Source: Polychytrium aggregatum (lineage: Eukaryota; Chytridiomycota; Chytridiomycetes; Polychytriales). Taken from it: DNA of 64,000 nt. The notes below the pieces were generated by a model. It saw nothing but the letters and a program-made list of their open reading frames with translations. It searched no databases and was not told the DNA's origin. Below, one piece after another: positions 39,570 to 51,080 of this stretch. A program made the position numbers and the translations under genes. Within the stretch, counting starts at the first letter, position 1, and each line of letters opens with the position of its first letter. The stretch is taken from assembly GCF_025602895.1 (NCBI RefSeq), contig NW_026516245.1, forward strand, positions 198,501-262,500, written 5' to 3'.

Positions 39570-41011
39570 GATGGCAGAACTGGGCACGCAGTCAGGCGGC
39601 GGCGACGGGCAATCAAGGGCAACGAGGAGTCGAGGTTTTTGACAATGAGCACGGGACTTTCTGCAGAAGCAAGTGTCGTGGAGGCGTAGCGGTCAGTGAT
39701 AGCAGGGCCTTGACTGGCCGCAGGATTCCGAAAGAGAGAGCACCTCTCGCACTCGATGACGACCAGAGCCGACAGAAGGCGAAACCGCCAAGCGGGCGCA
39801 GGCGGCTTGGTGACGAGGATCTGATGGCCGATGCTGCGACCATGCGCGGTTGCGGAGGCCGGGCCAGCCATGAAAGCTGGACCAGCCGGCAACGTACCAG
39901 GTGACGAGCAGCGGGCGATGTGCAGGGACGGCGATCCCAAGATCCAAGATCCAAGCGAACAAGACCGGGGGCAAGAGCTGGAAGGCGATGGAAGAGCGTT
40001 GGATGGCCAAAGGAGAGGCAAAGACAAGACACGGGGGTGGCCGAGGAGCGCCGAGAAGCGCCGAGAAGCGCCGAGACGCGCCGAGGAGAGAACGGCGGCG
40101 AGGGTGTGTGTGTGGGCTGTCCGGGGCCAGCGACAGTTTGTGTATTGCTGTTGTGCTGCGGTTGGGTTGCTGCTGTTGTGGAATTGCCGAGTCCATTGTC
40201 TGCACTGTTGCGTGCTGCTGGGGCGCTGCCTGTGTCGGACAGGCGGACACTGCCTCAGGGAACGGCCACAATGTACAGCCTCACTGTACAGCGACGCTGG
40301 ACAAGATGCCGCGGCGTCTGGGTCGTTGGAGGATCCTGGCCTGTCGTGGCCTGGGCGATCGAGACGACTGCGATGATCTCGATGGCCTCGATGGCTTCGA
40401 TGGCCAAGAAGACCGAGGCAGCAGGCCATCGCAGCAGCAGGCCATCGCAGCAGCCTCGGCCCTGGTGACAGCCCGCAATGCCGGCTGGATGTCTGTGTCG
40501 CCTTGGCGCACGCGTCCGTCCCAAACAGGCGAGCAGCACAACTCTGCTGTCCTTGGCGCGCAGCCCCTGGGAAACGGCTGTCTCGGTCCCGTCTGGACAG
40601 TGTTCGTCCTGCTCGAAGCAGTTACTGCTGCCCAAGCATCTGCCGGTCGGTCTCAGGCCGATTTTTGGTGTTGTATATTGGAAATAGATGCTCGGCGAGA
40701 TCGCGGACAAACAACCGATGAAGTCAGATTCATGCTACCATACTCGTACATGCGCTCTCGCCAGGAGCGCTACTCGTTCATTTCACTTCATTTTTTTTTT
40801 TTGGTTTGGCTTGGTTTGGCTTCCCACGGTTCTTGTTTTTTTTGGAGGGGGAGGGAGGAAAAAGGTCCTCAGGCTGCCGCCGTCGCTCACACATCCGACA
40901 TCCCTTGCTCGGGTGAACATTCAACTTGTCTATCTCGGCCTCTAGCGTCGTGTTGCTTTCATTAGAAGATCGTCGCCGACGCCCAGCTAACTGGGCAGCA
41001 GCCGTTGGCGG
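39570..41011. other. Intergenic region between P4-ATPase and SEC16 (same strand)
   Basis: This 1.4-kb region contains the flippase promoter and the SEC16 3' flank. It holds four GCGCCGAGAA units near 40047-40085, a GATGGCCTC/GATGGCTTC run at 40375-40405, and a T-rich TTTTTTTTTT tract near 40791. The open frames on either strand do not resemble proteins. Confidence 0.6.
40047..40085. repeat. 10-bp tandem repeat (GCGCCGAGAA)
   Basis: Four slightly varied copies of GCGCCGAGAA lie head to tail about 480 bp upstream of the flippase start. Confidence 0.7.
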
Positions 41012-44000
41012 TTAAAAGTCTGTTGGCGGCAGGCCTTGGTCCAGCGACTGCGTCGACGTCTGGGACACCCGAGGCGATTGTGTGTGTGAGGAGTGGTAAC
41101 CGCTCCCCGCCGCTGATCCGTGTCCACGATGACCCGCAATCGGTCCGGACGGTGCTTGTTGCAGCAACAAGCTACCCGAGCGACTCAGGCCGGGTCCGTC
41201 GCTCGGACCAGACATGGGCGGCTGGTTAGTCTGCCGCAGCGCCGGTGATGACTGGAACCCGCTGCCGCCACCCGACATGCCCGTCGGCCGCTTGAAGTTG
41301 GGCTGCGAGTACTGGGGACGCAGGGTGCGATCCGGCCGGGGCGAGGCGGTGTTTTGGCTGCTCAGCGTCGGCGAGTGTTGGCCATAGCGCGCGACCGCAG
41401 GTGGTGTTGGCGGCTTGCCCCGGGGATCATAGACGTACGGCCGCACGCCCATCTGGGGAGTCGAGGGCTTGCCGGCTCCCGCCGGTGCCAGGGACTTGAC
41501 TCCGCCGAGGGGGGCACTAACTGCTGCTGCAAAAGGTGCTTCCGGCACCGGATTTGACGGGATCAACGATGCGGGTGCGCCAGCAGCTTGATTTGAAAAC
41601 GGTGCTTCAGAGGACGGTGTAGCAGCGTCCTCTCCCCAGCCCGAGCCGTACTGGCTTGGAGGGACGGCCATTGGCTTCAGTGAGGAAAGAATTGCCGGCG
41701 AGGTGAGTTGGGGCCCAGTGTGCAATCTGGCAGGCCTCGATGCGTATGTTCCCACAATGGGCACAGTGTTCCCGCCCTCCACCGGAAACGCTATCGGAAT
41801 GACCATACCCCACAGCTTCATTCAGGCCCATCACTTCATCCACCACTGCCCGCTCCCGACTCCCCATCTGCACGTGCCTACCTTCATCGTCTGTGCCTCA
41901 CCCCCGGTGACGGGTGTCTGCGGTAGGAAGCTGTTCACGACTGGGCTCTGGGTCAGATCGCTATTGTTCAGGACATCCACGTACTTGCTTCGGGCGCTGC
42001 GACGGATCGAGCCGGTCGACTTGGGCAAGCCCACGTTGCCATAGATCGACTCGCTGGTCGCCGTCGGAGCCGGCACGTTGGCAACTGACGGGCTCGGCTG
42101 ACGCGAAGGGAACACGCTTGGGGGCCCGCTGGGGGGCCCGCTCGCGGGAGCACTCGACAGCCCCGCTGGTGTCTTGGGCGTGGCCGGGCCGGGTGGTGGT
42201 GGCGGAAGCTCCGGGGTTTCTTCCACCGGCGCTCCCTTCTGTACCCATCTCTGAAGCTTCTCGTCAAAGATTAGCGGATTGTCGCTCTCGGGCGGCAGTG
42301 TTACCAAGGTCACACTCGGATCTCGCCTGCCGCCGCCAAAGAACCTCATCATCGTGCCCACAATCGAAGGGCGCTGTCCGGCGTTCTCCTCGGGCTTGAC
42401 CGCTGCATCTGCAGAGGCTTGGGGTTTCGCAGCCGGTGCGGGCGCAGAGGGTTCCTCGGACCCGGCTGCGGGTTGAGCCGACGCCTGGTTCTTACGTGCT
42501 GACAGCGAAGCGTTTCCGAGTCCGAAGTCGTCATCGAGGTCGCCTTGAGGAGGAGCCGGCTGCTGTGGGGCTGGCAAAGCAACTGACTCCGTCGGCACTG
42601 GCGTCGCTGTGAACTGGGCGGCCGGAAGAGGGGCAGAGGAGTCGCTAGCATTGACTTCGTATCCATATGATCCATCGGCGCCCGCGACTGCTGGCCCAGG
42701 GACTCCGGAGCCCGAGTGCCCAAAAGGTGATTGGGTCGTTGTCGCCTTGGAGGGCTGTTTGTATCCAAACGGCGAGGTCTGGTAACTCGACGGAGGCTGG
42801 GGAGGCTGGGGAGGCTGCGCGGCTGATGGCTGGGTGTACGTGGACTCGGGATCGGCGTAAGTTTCGGTGAGTTGCCCAGTCGCTGGATTGCTGGGATCAT
42901 AAGGTTGTTGGCTGTAGTCGCCTGGATAACCAGTGCTGTCGCCTGGATAACCAATGCTGTCGACGGGGTAGCCAGCGTCGACGGAGTAGCCAGTGTTGTC
43001 GACGGAGTAGCCAGTGTTGTCGACTGGATAGCCAGTGTTGTCGACGGGATAGCCAGTGTTGTCGACGGGATAGCCAGCATTGTCAGTTGCGTACGTGGAA
43101 GTGTTGGCTTCATAAACTCCATTATCGTATCCAGGGGCATAGCCGTTGCCATCAACAGGGTACCCGGCTCCTTCAGTGGCGTATCCGCCGCTGTCGGTAG
43201 CGTATCCGCCGTTGTCCGTTGGGTAGCCAGCTGTTTCAACAGGATATCCCATACTGTCCGTAGCATAGCCGGTGGTTTCAGCAGGATAGTTGGTGGCTTC
43301 GGCGGGATAGCCGGTGGTCTCGGTGGGGTACCCTGGATAGCCTGGATAGCCTGGATAGCCTGGATAGCCGTATGTCGATTCTGGTGCCTGGGCCGTCTTG
43401 GATCCAACTCCAACCAACGAGGCAACGGCCGAGATCATTCCGGGCGGTTTCGTCTGCGGCAACGGCGGCGGAGGCAGATGGCTGGCAACGTCTGCGGTGT
43501 GTCCGACCGGCACCGACGAGCGTGACTCTGAGCGAACCAGGCTGGGCGAGCCAGATATCGAACGCCCCGGTACCAGCGTGCTTGGGGGTCGGGGGATCGC
43601 AAGGGCATCCTCTTCGCCCCCAATATTCTCGCCAACAGCAGCGCCCATAAGATTCTTGATGCCCGTTCCAATGGCGTCAGTCAGGTTAGCAGAGCTGAAC
43701 CACGCACGGATGCTGCTCGACTTGGTCTGGGCGGCAGAAGATCCCGAGGTTTGCTGCGCGGCGCGGCTGTTACCGATGCGGTCCCACAGATCACACAGCG
43801 TGCCAACCACAGTCTTGTGGAGGTAGCCGCTCTTGTGTCCACTCTTCTCGAAGGCTTGGATCAGGTCAAAGATGCTCTCAAAATACGAGAGCGCTTCGTC
43901 GACGTATCCGAGGTCGGCAAGCAGCGAGGCATACACGAGCTTGTAGGCTTGGAAGTGCGGGAGGCAAATAGCGCCGTTGGTGATGTGGATGTGCTCGAGA

Positions 44001-47000
44001 ATCTCGGTCGCTTGGATGGCCTCGATGTGCCGGTGAACCGCTGCGGAGCTGTCTGCGCCAACGAGCGTCAGCTTTGCCCCAGGCTGGTCCCAGCCCGACA
44101 GCAGCGATTGACCCGGGGTCATGAAGTAGCAGATGTGTGCGGCCATCGAACATCCATGCATCTTGAGGAGGTCGCCAAAGGCCGAGATCACATGGAGGTC
44201 TCCCGCCGTGCGATTGGACAAAATCATGGCCACGGTTTCCTTCCAGGCGGCAAGCGCACGCTGACGGTCGTCGGCCGAGATCGGCAAGAACTCTGAAACA
44301 GCGCCCTTGCCCTGGCCCGAAAACAGGCCGTAGAGAACACGCATGCTGGGGCGATCGATGCGGTGTGATAGGCTGTTGTGGCCCTTGGATGCTTCTGCGA
44401 GGAGACTCTGGTGGCTGAGGTTCAGCTCGCCGAGCTGCGAGTGGAATTCCTTGCGCGAAAACTGGCGGATGACTTCGCCGTGGGTCTTCATGTCCATGTT
44501 GCTTGCAATGATCAGAGCGTGGGGCCATAGCTCCGAGCTGACGGCGAGCTTGCAGGCTGCGCTACGCTCGCCACGCACCAAATGGCCTTCGACTTCGTCC
44601 AGAGACGTGGTTCCCGTGGACGCAGGCAGAGACTCGATGAATGCCTGTCGGTACGATGGGCCCGACGGCTCAGACTTGCTGCTAGAAGGAGCACACACCC
44701 GGTGGGCAGCCAAGTCAGTCAGGTCAGTCAGGCCAGTCAGGCCGGTGATATCGGATTCAAATGGGAGACATGTTGTCGCCACCGAGCCGCTTGCCCAAAG
44801 CTGAAATGCAATCTTACCTGCTCTCGAGACTCCCCAGTCCCACCTCGGCAGTAACCTTCAAGAGCTTCATCAGCAAGATTCGATCTTCGACGAGGCGCAG
44901 GACAGCAGCATCGGAGAGGCCGAGTCGCTGGTCCTCGGCATGGCGAATCAGCGCCTCGCAAATCTTGGGCAGGTCCTTGGACTTGATCTTGCGCTTCGAT
45001 CCAAGCAATGGCCCGTTGCCGATGCGCTCGAGGTCACTCTGGGCTTGGGAATAGAGCCAGGATTTGACGTTGCTCACAAGCACCTTGCCTGGATAGGCCC
45101 TCTCGATCTTGGTCTGGCCACCATACCCGTCGCTTACAAAACGCTCGATACGCTGGGGGCGGATGCTGACCAGCTGGCCACCGGGACCAAATGCTACGAT
45201 ACAGTGCCCACGCAGGCGCTCCTCTAGATCCTGATCGACAGGAGGAGCGGCTGCTTGCTGATAGTCGTATCCAACAGATTGGTCGTAGGACGAGGGCTCG
45301 GGGTACTGATCGTATGACGGCTGATAGCCAAGATAGTGGCCAGACTGGGCATCATCCACAGGAGGCATCGGGTCTTGGTATGCCGAAGCGTAGGCCGCGG
45401 GTGGTGGAGGATAGTTTTGAGCATACTCGTCGACGGCAGCCGGAGCCGGGGGAGGCGGAAGAGTCACCGGAGGCTCCTGGGGCAGGGCAGGCCCAGCAGC
45501 AGGCTGAGAGAGCGCTGCCAACCGCTCTTTGGGAATCGGATGAGCGCAGTTGGTGCAGAACTTCATGTGAAGCTCCAGATGAATCGCGAACCCACAGGGA
45601 CACGTGTATCCTCTATCTGCGACAGCCGAACCTGGGGCCGCGGTCACCACAGATGGCGGAAGGGATGCAGGGGGATGTGATGCATATCCAGGCTCCCGAG
45701 AGGGCGGCAGTGGAGGCTTGTCAATAGCAGAGGGTGTCAATGTGTCTGGGTAGCTGGAGGCCGGCGGAGGGGCGGAGACGGCTCCGAGGGTGTCCGAATC
45801 CTTGGCTGGGATGGGCGGCGGGATTTCTGAAGCAGCTGGAGGAGCCTCTTGATACGGTTCGTAGGTCTGTTGCTCGTATCCTTGCTGATCATAGCCTTGT
45901 TGATCATAGCCTTGTTGATCATAGCCCTGTTGATAGTATCCTTGCTGATCATAGCCCTGTTGGTCATAGCCCTGTTGATCGTAGCCCTGTTGGTAGTACT
46001 CTTGTTGGCCATAGGCCTGCTGGTCGTAGGTCTGCTGCTGCTGCTGATCATAATTCTGCTGCTGATCGTAATTCTGCTGCTGATCATAGTTTTGCTGCTG
46101 TGAATAGTCCTGTTCATGGGAAGCTTCGGGCAGAGGATTAACTTCGGGCTGTGGGAACTCGAGCGGCTGTGTGCTCTCGGGCTGTGGCTCCTGGTAATAT
46201 GCATAACCATGCTGGACAGACTGGGAGGGATCTTGTTGATAGTAGCCCTGTTGCTGGTACTCTTGCTGCTGGTACTCTTGCTGCTGGTACTCTTGCTGCT
46301 GATATTCTTGCTGCTGGTGGTCTTGCTGCTGGTAATACTGTTGCTGGAAAAAGTCGGCTTGAGCCACATCTTGCCCGCTGCGAGCCGTGTCTTGGAAGTA
46401 TCCACTTTGGTCAAACTCTGTCGACGCTAGAGCCGGCTGCTGAGGCTGTTGAGGCTGAGCCGCATTGGACTGCGGCGTCTCATAGCTGCCATATGCGTAG
46501 TCATTTGGAGCAGCGACTGCACCATCGAGCACTTCGCTTGGAACGCCTGTAGCGGTCGCAGCTGCATGCCCCAGATCAGAGGGAGGTTGTCCATATCCGT
46601 ACCCGACAGGTCCAGGTTGTGTAGGCTGGTCCTGAGCATGAATGTCGCTGGGGAGGCCAGAGAGACCATCAAAGAGACTGGAGGGATCGCTTGCTTGCGC
46701 GAGCGGGATGGGAGGAAGCTCTGGGACAGCAGACGCGACGTGGCTTTGATGGAGCTGCGATGGGGGAAGCTGGGTTGCAAAAGCCGGACTGCCTTGCGTC
46801 ACGGATTGACTTGAAGGGAAAGCCCCGCTGCTGGCGGAAACGGTGCCGTCTACAGACACATATTGTCGGCCCTTCTTGCCTGCTCGTGGCTTGTCGGCAG
46901 GTTGAGTCTGATTCGTGGTGGGAAGACCCGAAAGGGGCTGTGATCTCGGACTCCATGACGGCGCATGATCCTTGGTCAAGGGAGGAGGGGGCAAAGCAGC

Positions 47001-50000
47001 TCCAAGGCCGAATGGCGCACTCGCGTCCCCCTGTGATTGTGCAATAGGCGGCGGTGGCAGGGTCGGTTGCTGGGGCGTGGTTGTCGTGACGGGCTCGGGG
47101 ATAGCCGGGATATCGGGTTTCGGGAACGGGATCGTGAAGGGGTCGGTTGGTTCGGTGGTGCTGGCTGGAGGAGCAGCCAATTCAGCAGGAGCGACTGGGT
47201 GCTCTTGATGTCCCTCAAGAGACAGACTCGGCTGGATCTCCTGGCCGGTCTGAGTGTGCTCTGTGCCATTGTCATACGCCTGCTCGCCATACTGGTGCCC
47301 GGTTTGGTAGTACTGGGTCGTGTCGGCAGGATATTGGCTCGCTTGAGCATATCCCGTCTGCTCCGTGCCAAAGCCCGACTCGTACGTGTACGGATCATAT
47401 GCGTTTGGATCAGCATAGGCGGCAGCGCTCTCAGCGCTGTTGTAGCCAATGTTGTACGGGTCGGCTGGCACGCCGAAAGCATCAGTGGGTTGAGGGGCGC
47501 TTGAATCGATAGTTTCCTGGGGTTGGGCAGCTGCATCAGGGACATATGACGCATCGACGGCGGCGCCGGTGTTCCAGTCGTACTGAGCCGGAGCTTGCTC
47601 ATGAGGAGCGTAGTACCCGGTCTCGGAGAACCCTTGGGCGCCTGAGGCAAAGGCGTCGGCTCCGTTGTTGGACAGCTCGGCATCGAAGGAGGCAGGATGA
47701 CCAGAGTCGTAAGCAGCCGGTTGCTGAGTATTGTACTGGCTCGGATCATAGCTCTGGGCGTAGGCTTCCCCATACGACTGCCCGTAGCTTTGCGTGTATC
47801 TTTGGTCATACGATTGGTCCAGAGAGTATGGATACGTTTGTTCGTGGGATTGCTCGTGGGTTTGTCCAACGAATTGGTCGTGCGGTTGCAGAGGCACCTG
47901 GTCGTGCGACGGGGGGAGCCGCTGCTCAGCGACGGGCAGATCTGGCCCACCCTGCGGCTGCTCAGAGCTCGGCTGACCGAACGTATCAAAGAACGACGTG
48001 TCTGCGGGTGCACCGAACGAGAGACCCTCGTCAGCCACTGGAGCAGCAGGAGGGGCGACTGCGGCTGAAGCATGCTCCTTGTAGTCGTCGACAAAATCGA
48101 AGCTGTGTTCGTCGCTGGGAATCTGGGCCGGATCGAATTGACCTGGGTTGAATGCGTCGCGTCAGATCGACTTTCGCATACCTATGGTGAGGAGCCAGCA
48201 GCCCGTCTCCCTCGAAGATGCTTACCGTGGTTGCTGAGGTCTGCCGCATGTGGCTTCTCAACGATTTCGAACGAGTTGGCGTTTTCTGAAAGGGAAGGCA
48301 ACATACCGCTACATTAGTTCATCTGCCCCCGAAGTCACTGAGCTGCCGCAATTCGCCCAGCGACGGGTGTGATGGCCACGCATCAACTTACTGGATCCGA
48401 GAACGAGGCTGTCCAAGTCATCGAGGATGGGGTTGGGCTCGCTGGCAACTGCAGGGAGCTCAACTGCTCGGATGGGCTCAGAGGGCTTGCTCAGGAAGCC
48501 GAAATACGAGCGCTTTTCCTTGGTGTCGACATCTTCAAAGTCCTCGTGTGACGACAGAATGCTCTGGGGCTTGGGAACAGCCGTGGGCGGGGGTGGCAAC
48601 AAGCTTTCCACAGCAGATAGCGACTCTGGAGCGCCAGGGAACGCAATAGTCTCGATGACACTCGTGACATCCTTCTTGGGAGAAAAGCTGTCGTCGAATG
48701 GATCCGCATCGAATCGGACATCGTCTGTTACCAGCTTGAGGACCGAGCGCTGCACGCCGTCATCCTCGTTCACGGGATTGAACTTTGGGGGGCTTGAGAT
48801 GTTGCGCGGAGGAGGGACCACTGCCGGCCTGGGGGACTCTGGGGCCAAGACAGATGCCATGTGCGGCGACTTTGACACCAAATGCGGAGATCTGGCAACC
48901 GTTTGGGGCGGCGGACGGGAAGCCGGGCTCAGCTTTGGCGAGGGAACGGGGGCCAGTGACACAACAGCAGCGGCAGCAGTGGCCTGCTTGAGCAGGGGCG
49001 AGGCGCCGCCCTGAAGCTCGGACGATTTGGCCAGGGGTGATTTGACGGCAGCAGATCTGGGTGATCCGAGAGGACTGGGGCGGGCTGGTATCGGCTCCGG
49101 ATTTGGTGCCAGCGGGTGGCTTGGCGAGACAGAGCCCAGGAGCGACTGTGCCAAGGTTGCAGGCAAGGGCGAGCGCCCTCCGGTGAGATTTCCAGGAGCG
49201 TCACTCAACTGCGGCGAGCGAGCTTTGACTGACATTGGCACGGGCGACGCGCTGACGTTCACACCCTCGTTGGCAGGGGTCGTCACTGCAGTGGTGGTGG
49301 TGGTGGTGACAGTGGCGGTTACATTGGTGGTGGCAACAGTGACAGCTTGAGTAGCAGCCTTCACAGCCGCCGGATCCTGGCTCGATGTGCCCTTCGTCTC
49401 TGCGGATGTGAGCACGGGGCGCGTGATCTTATTGTCGAGCGGCGCAGGCTTTGGGCTGCTCTGGGGTTCGTTCTGCTTGGCAAGCAACGGCGACGATCCA
49501 TGAGGTCGGTCGCTTGACGGCGACGATCCATGAGGTCGGTCGCTTGACGGCGTCGAGCCTACCAAAGTCCGGGAGAGCACAGCCTGGCTCGACATGGCGC
49601 TTGTCGAAGCCACTCTGCGCGCCGAGGGCCGCGAGTCGGTCTTCTTGAGCGATGCAAAGAGCTCCTCGGCCTTGGAGGGTTTCTCAAGAGCGAGGCTGCG
49701 GCGACTGGCTCCGGAGAGGATCTGATCGAGGGGTTTGGCGGCGCTTGGGCGGCTGGGAGTGCTTGCGGCGGGCTTGTGAGGCGCTGATACCGACGAGACA
49801 CCATCGCTGCTCAAGCCGAACGAGTCAAAGAACGAGTCTCCGAGGGGCGGGATCGAAGGCGACGCTGCTGGTTTGTCCGAGACAGGAGAGATGCCCTGAG
49901 ACAGCCGAGGGCTTGGGGCCACGGCCGAGGCAGGGCGCGAGGATGCCGGCAGCTTGCTATGTGCAAAGAACGGAGAGGGAGCCTCGCCGATGCTGGAGGC

Positions 50001-50252
50001 AGACTTGGGGACGGGCGATCCAAACAACGAGGCGGCATCTCCGGCAGCCTCTGGGTGATAGCCGCGATGCGGAGAATTGAAAGAGCCCGAAGTGGTGCCC
50101 GAGGAGCGAGGCGGCTGATGCTGAATGGACGGAGAGGACGAGCCCTGAGCACTCTGCTGGAAGGAGGCGAAAAAGTCGTCGCCCGAGGAGTTGCCGCCGA
50201 ATGGTGGCGCGGACGAGTCGTTGTGGTGGCTCGCTGTATTCCGGTGGTACAT
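41012..50252 (-). CDS. SEC16: COPII coat assembly protein SEC16
   Basis: SEC16 organises ER exit sites and scaffolds Sec23/Sec24/Sec13/Sec31. Five exons fit in phase to 2,949 aa: 50252-48392, 48285-48226, 48142-44818, 44678-41882 and 41818-41012. Residues 1-620 are Ser/Pro-rich. [11 protein letters not shown]-type sequence follows, and then Tyr/Gln-rich prion-like tracts (GYDQQ and QQQEY repeats, DNA 45860-46340). At about residue 1480-1510 sits an unusual C-x-C...C-x2-C segment ([16 protein letters not shown]). The central conserved domain starts at about 1620 ([14 protein letters not shown]). The helical ACE1 domain follows (about 1770-2060: [57 protein letters not shown]). The C-terminal third is low complexity with GYPVDNT repeats (DNA about 42890-43345) and a GGGRRD...FDEKLQRWV motif found in many Sec16 tails. 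A 5'-leader intron may end at CAG directly before the ATG. Confidence 0.94.
42890..43345. repeat. Coding tandem repeats GYPVDNT and GYPGYP in SEC16
   Basis: On the minus strand the region encodes degenerate seven-residue units of the form GYxVDNT/GYATDSG, then about four GYP triplets at 43328-43370. At the DNA level the units are 21 bp and 9 bp (CCTGGATAG). They look recently expanded because several copies are nearly identical. Confidence 0.85.
45860..46340. repeat. Coding repeats rich in Tyr and Gln in SEC16
   Basis: Fifteen-bp units encode QQGYD (about 45870-46010), followed by QQNYD units (46045-46100) and further upstream QQQEY units (46250-46330). The composition resembles prion-like, condensate-forming tracts. 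Confidence 0.85.
49493..49555. repeat. 30-bp tandem duplication in SEC16 exon 1
   Basis: Two nearly identical 30-bp copies encode [10 protein letters not shown] twice on the minus strand. The duplication is in frame and looks recent. Confidence 0.85.
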
Positions 50253-51080
50253 CTGGAAGAGCCCGGATGCTGTAACGGTGAGTAATACGGCCACGACAGC
50301 CCGAGTTGGCGGAAGATGCAGGCAGATACAAGGAAGGTGCAGGGGCATCGCTCACCACGTGAACCTCAGGAAATCAGCACAACGGAACCCACGACAACTT
50401 GCGGATACGACTGTGGGTGAACAAGAACGACTGGTCAGCGGATGGACGAGTCGACCGAGAGTTGATGCGTGCACTGCGGGTCCTGGGCGGGTTGTAGCAG
50501 CGAAACCAGGAGACCGATATCGCCGGGACGGGACAGAGCGAGGCCAAGCAGAAGACACTCGATGATGCTGCCGAGACGGAATTGCAGCAAGGAACCAACA
50601 AGAAGCGCCGGGCAATCCAAGACGGGCTCGCTGGTATCGGGGAAGGAGCAAATGTCCACGCAGTCAGGCAGGAACAGGTCACTCACTTGTATCACAGGCG
50701 AATGCTGATTGGGGAGGTGAGGTGGGCACTGAATCAGAAACGAAGTGCAGGCCCAGGCTGGCTCTTGAAGTGTTGGGGGGTGGTGCAGACAGTCAAGTCT
50801 CAGCGATGTGCGGGGCAGGCAATGCCGGGCTGGGATGAGGTGGAAGGGGTGCCAGGGCAGACCGATTTGCGAGATGGCAGAAAACGACGAGATTTCGATC
50901 GAACAGCCAAAGTGTGCGCGGCACAGCCGGCTCGATCCAACATCGAACCAACGGGATCGACTGACGACATGGAGCAGTTCACCACATGGATCTATTCACC
51001 ACATGGATCTATTCACCAGAAACGGACAACAAGCGAATCGCCCAGCAGTGGATTCAAGAACGCATCGGATCCGCTGCCGC
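50253..51080. promoter_or_regulatory. SEC16 upstream region and 3' flank of the membrane-protein gene
   Basis: This 828-bp region has a possible 5'-leader intron of SEC16, with an acceptor CAG abutting the ATG and donor candidates such as GGTGAGCGATG near 50350. A perfect 17-bp direct repeat (TTCACCACATGGATCTA, twice) lies at about 50979-51012. No gene is recognised. Confidence 0.5.

Noticed and set aside
39901-40965. 354-codon open frame between the flippase and SEC16
   Set aside because: Composition follows simple repeats and no protein-like conservation or start context is visible; overlapping frames are equally open.
41500-47600. Long open frames on the + strand opposite SEC16
   Set aside because: They arise from the repetitive SEC16 coding tracts; the conserved SEC16 domains fix the minus strand as coding.
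49245-49345. GTGGTGGTGG run as an independent repeat element
   Set aside because: It is part of the SEC16 exon coding a Thr/Val-rich low-complexity stretch and continues the frame.
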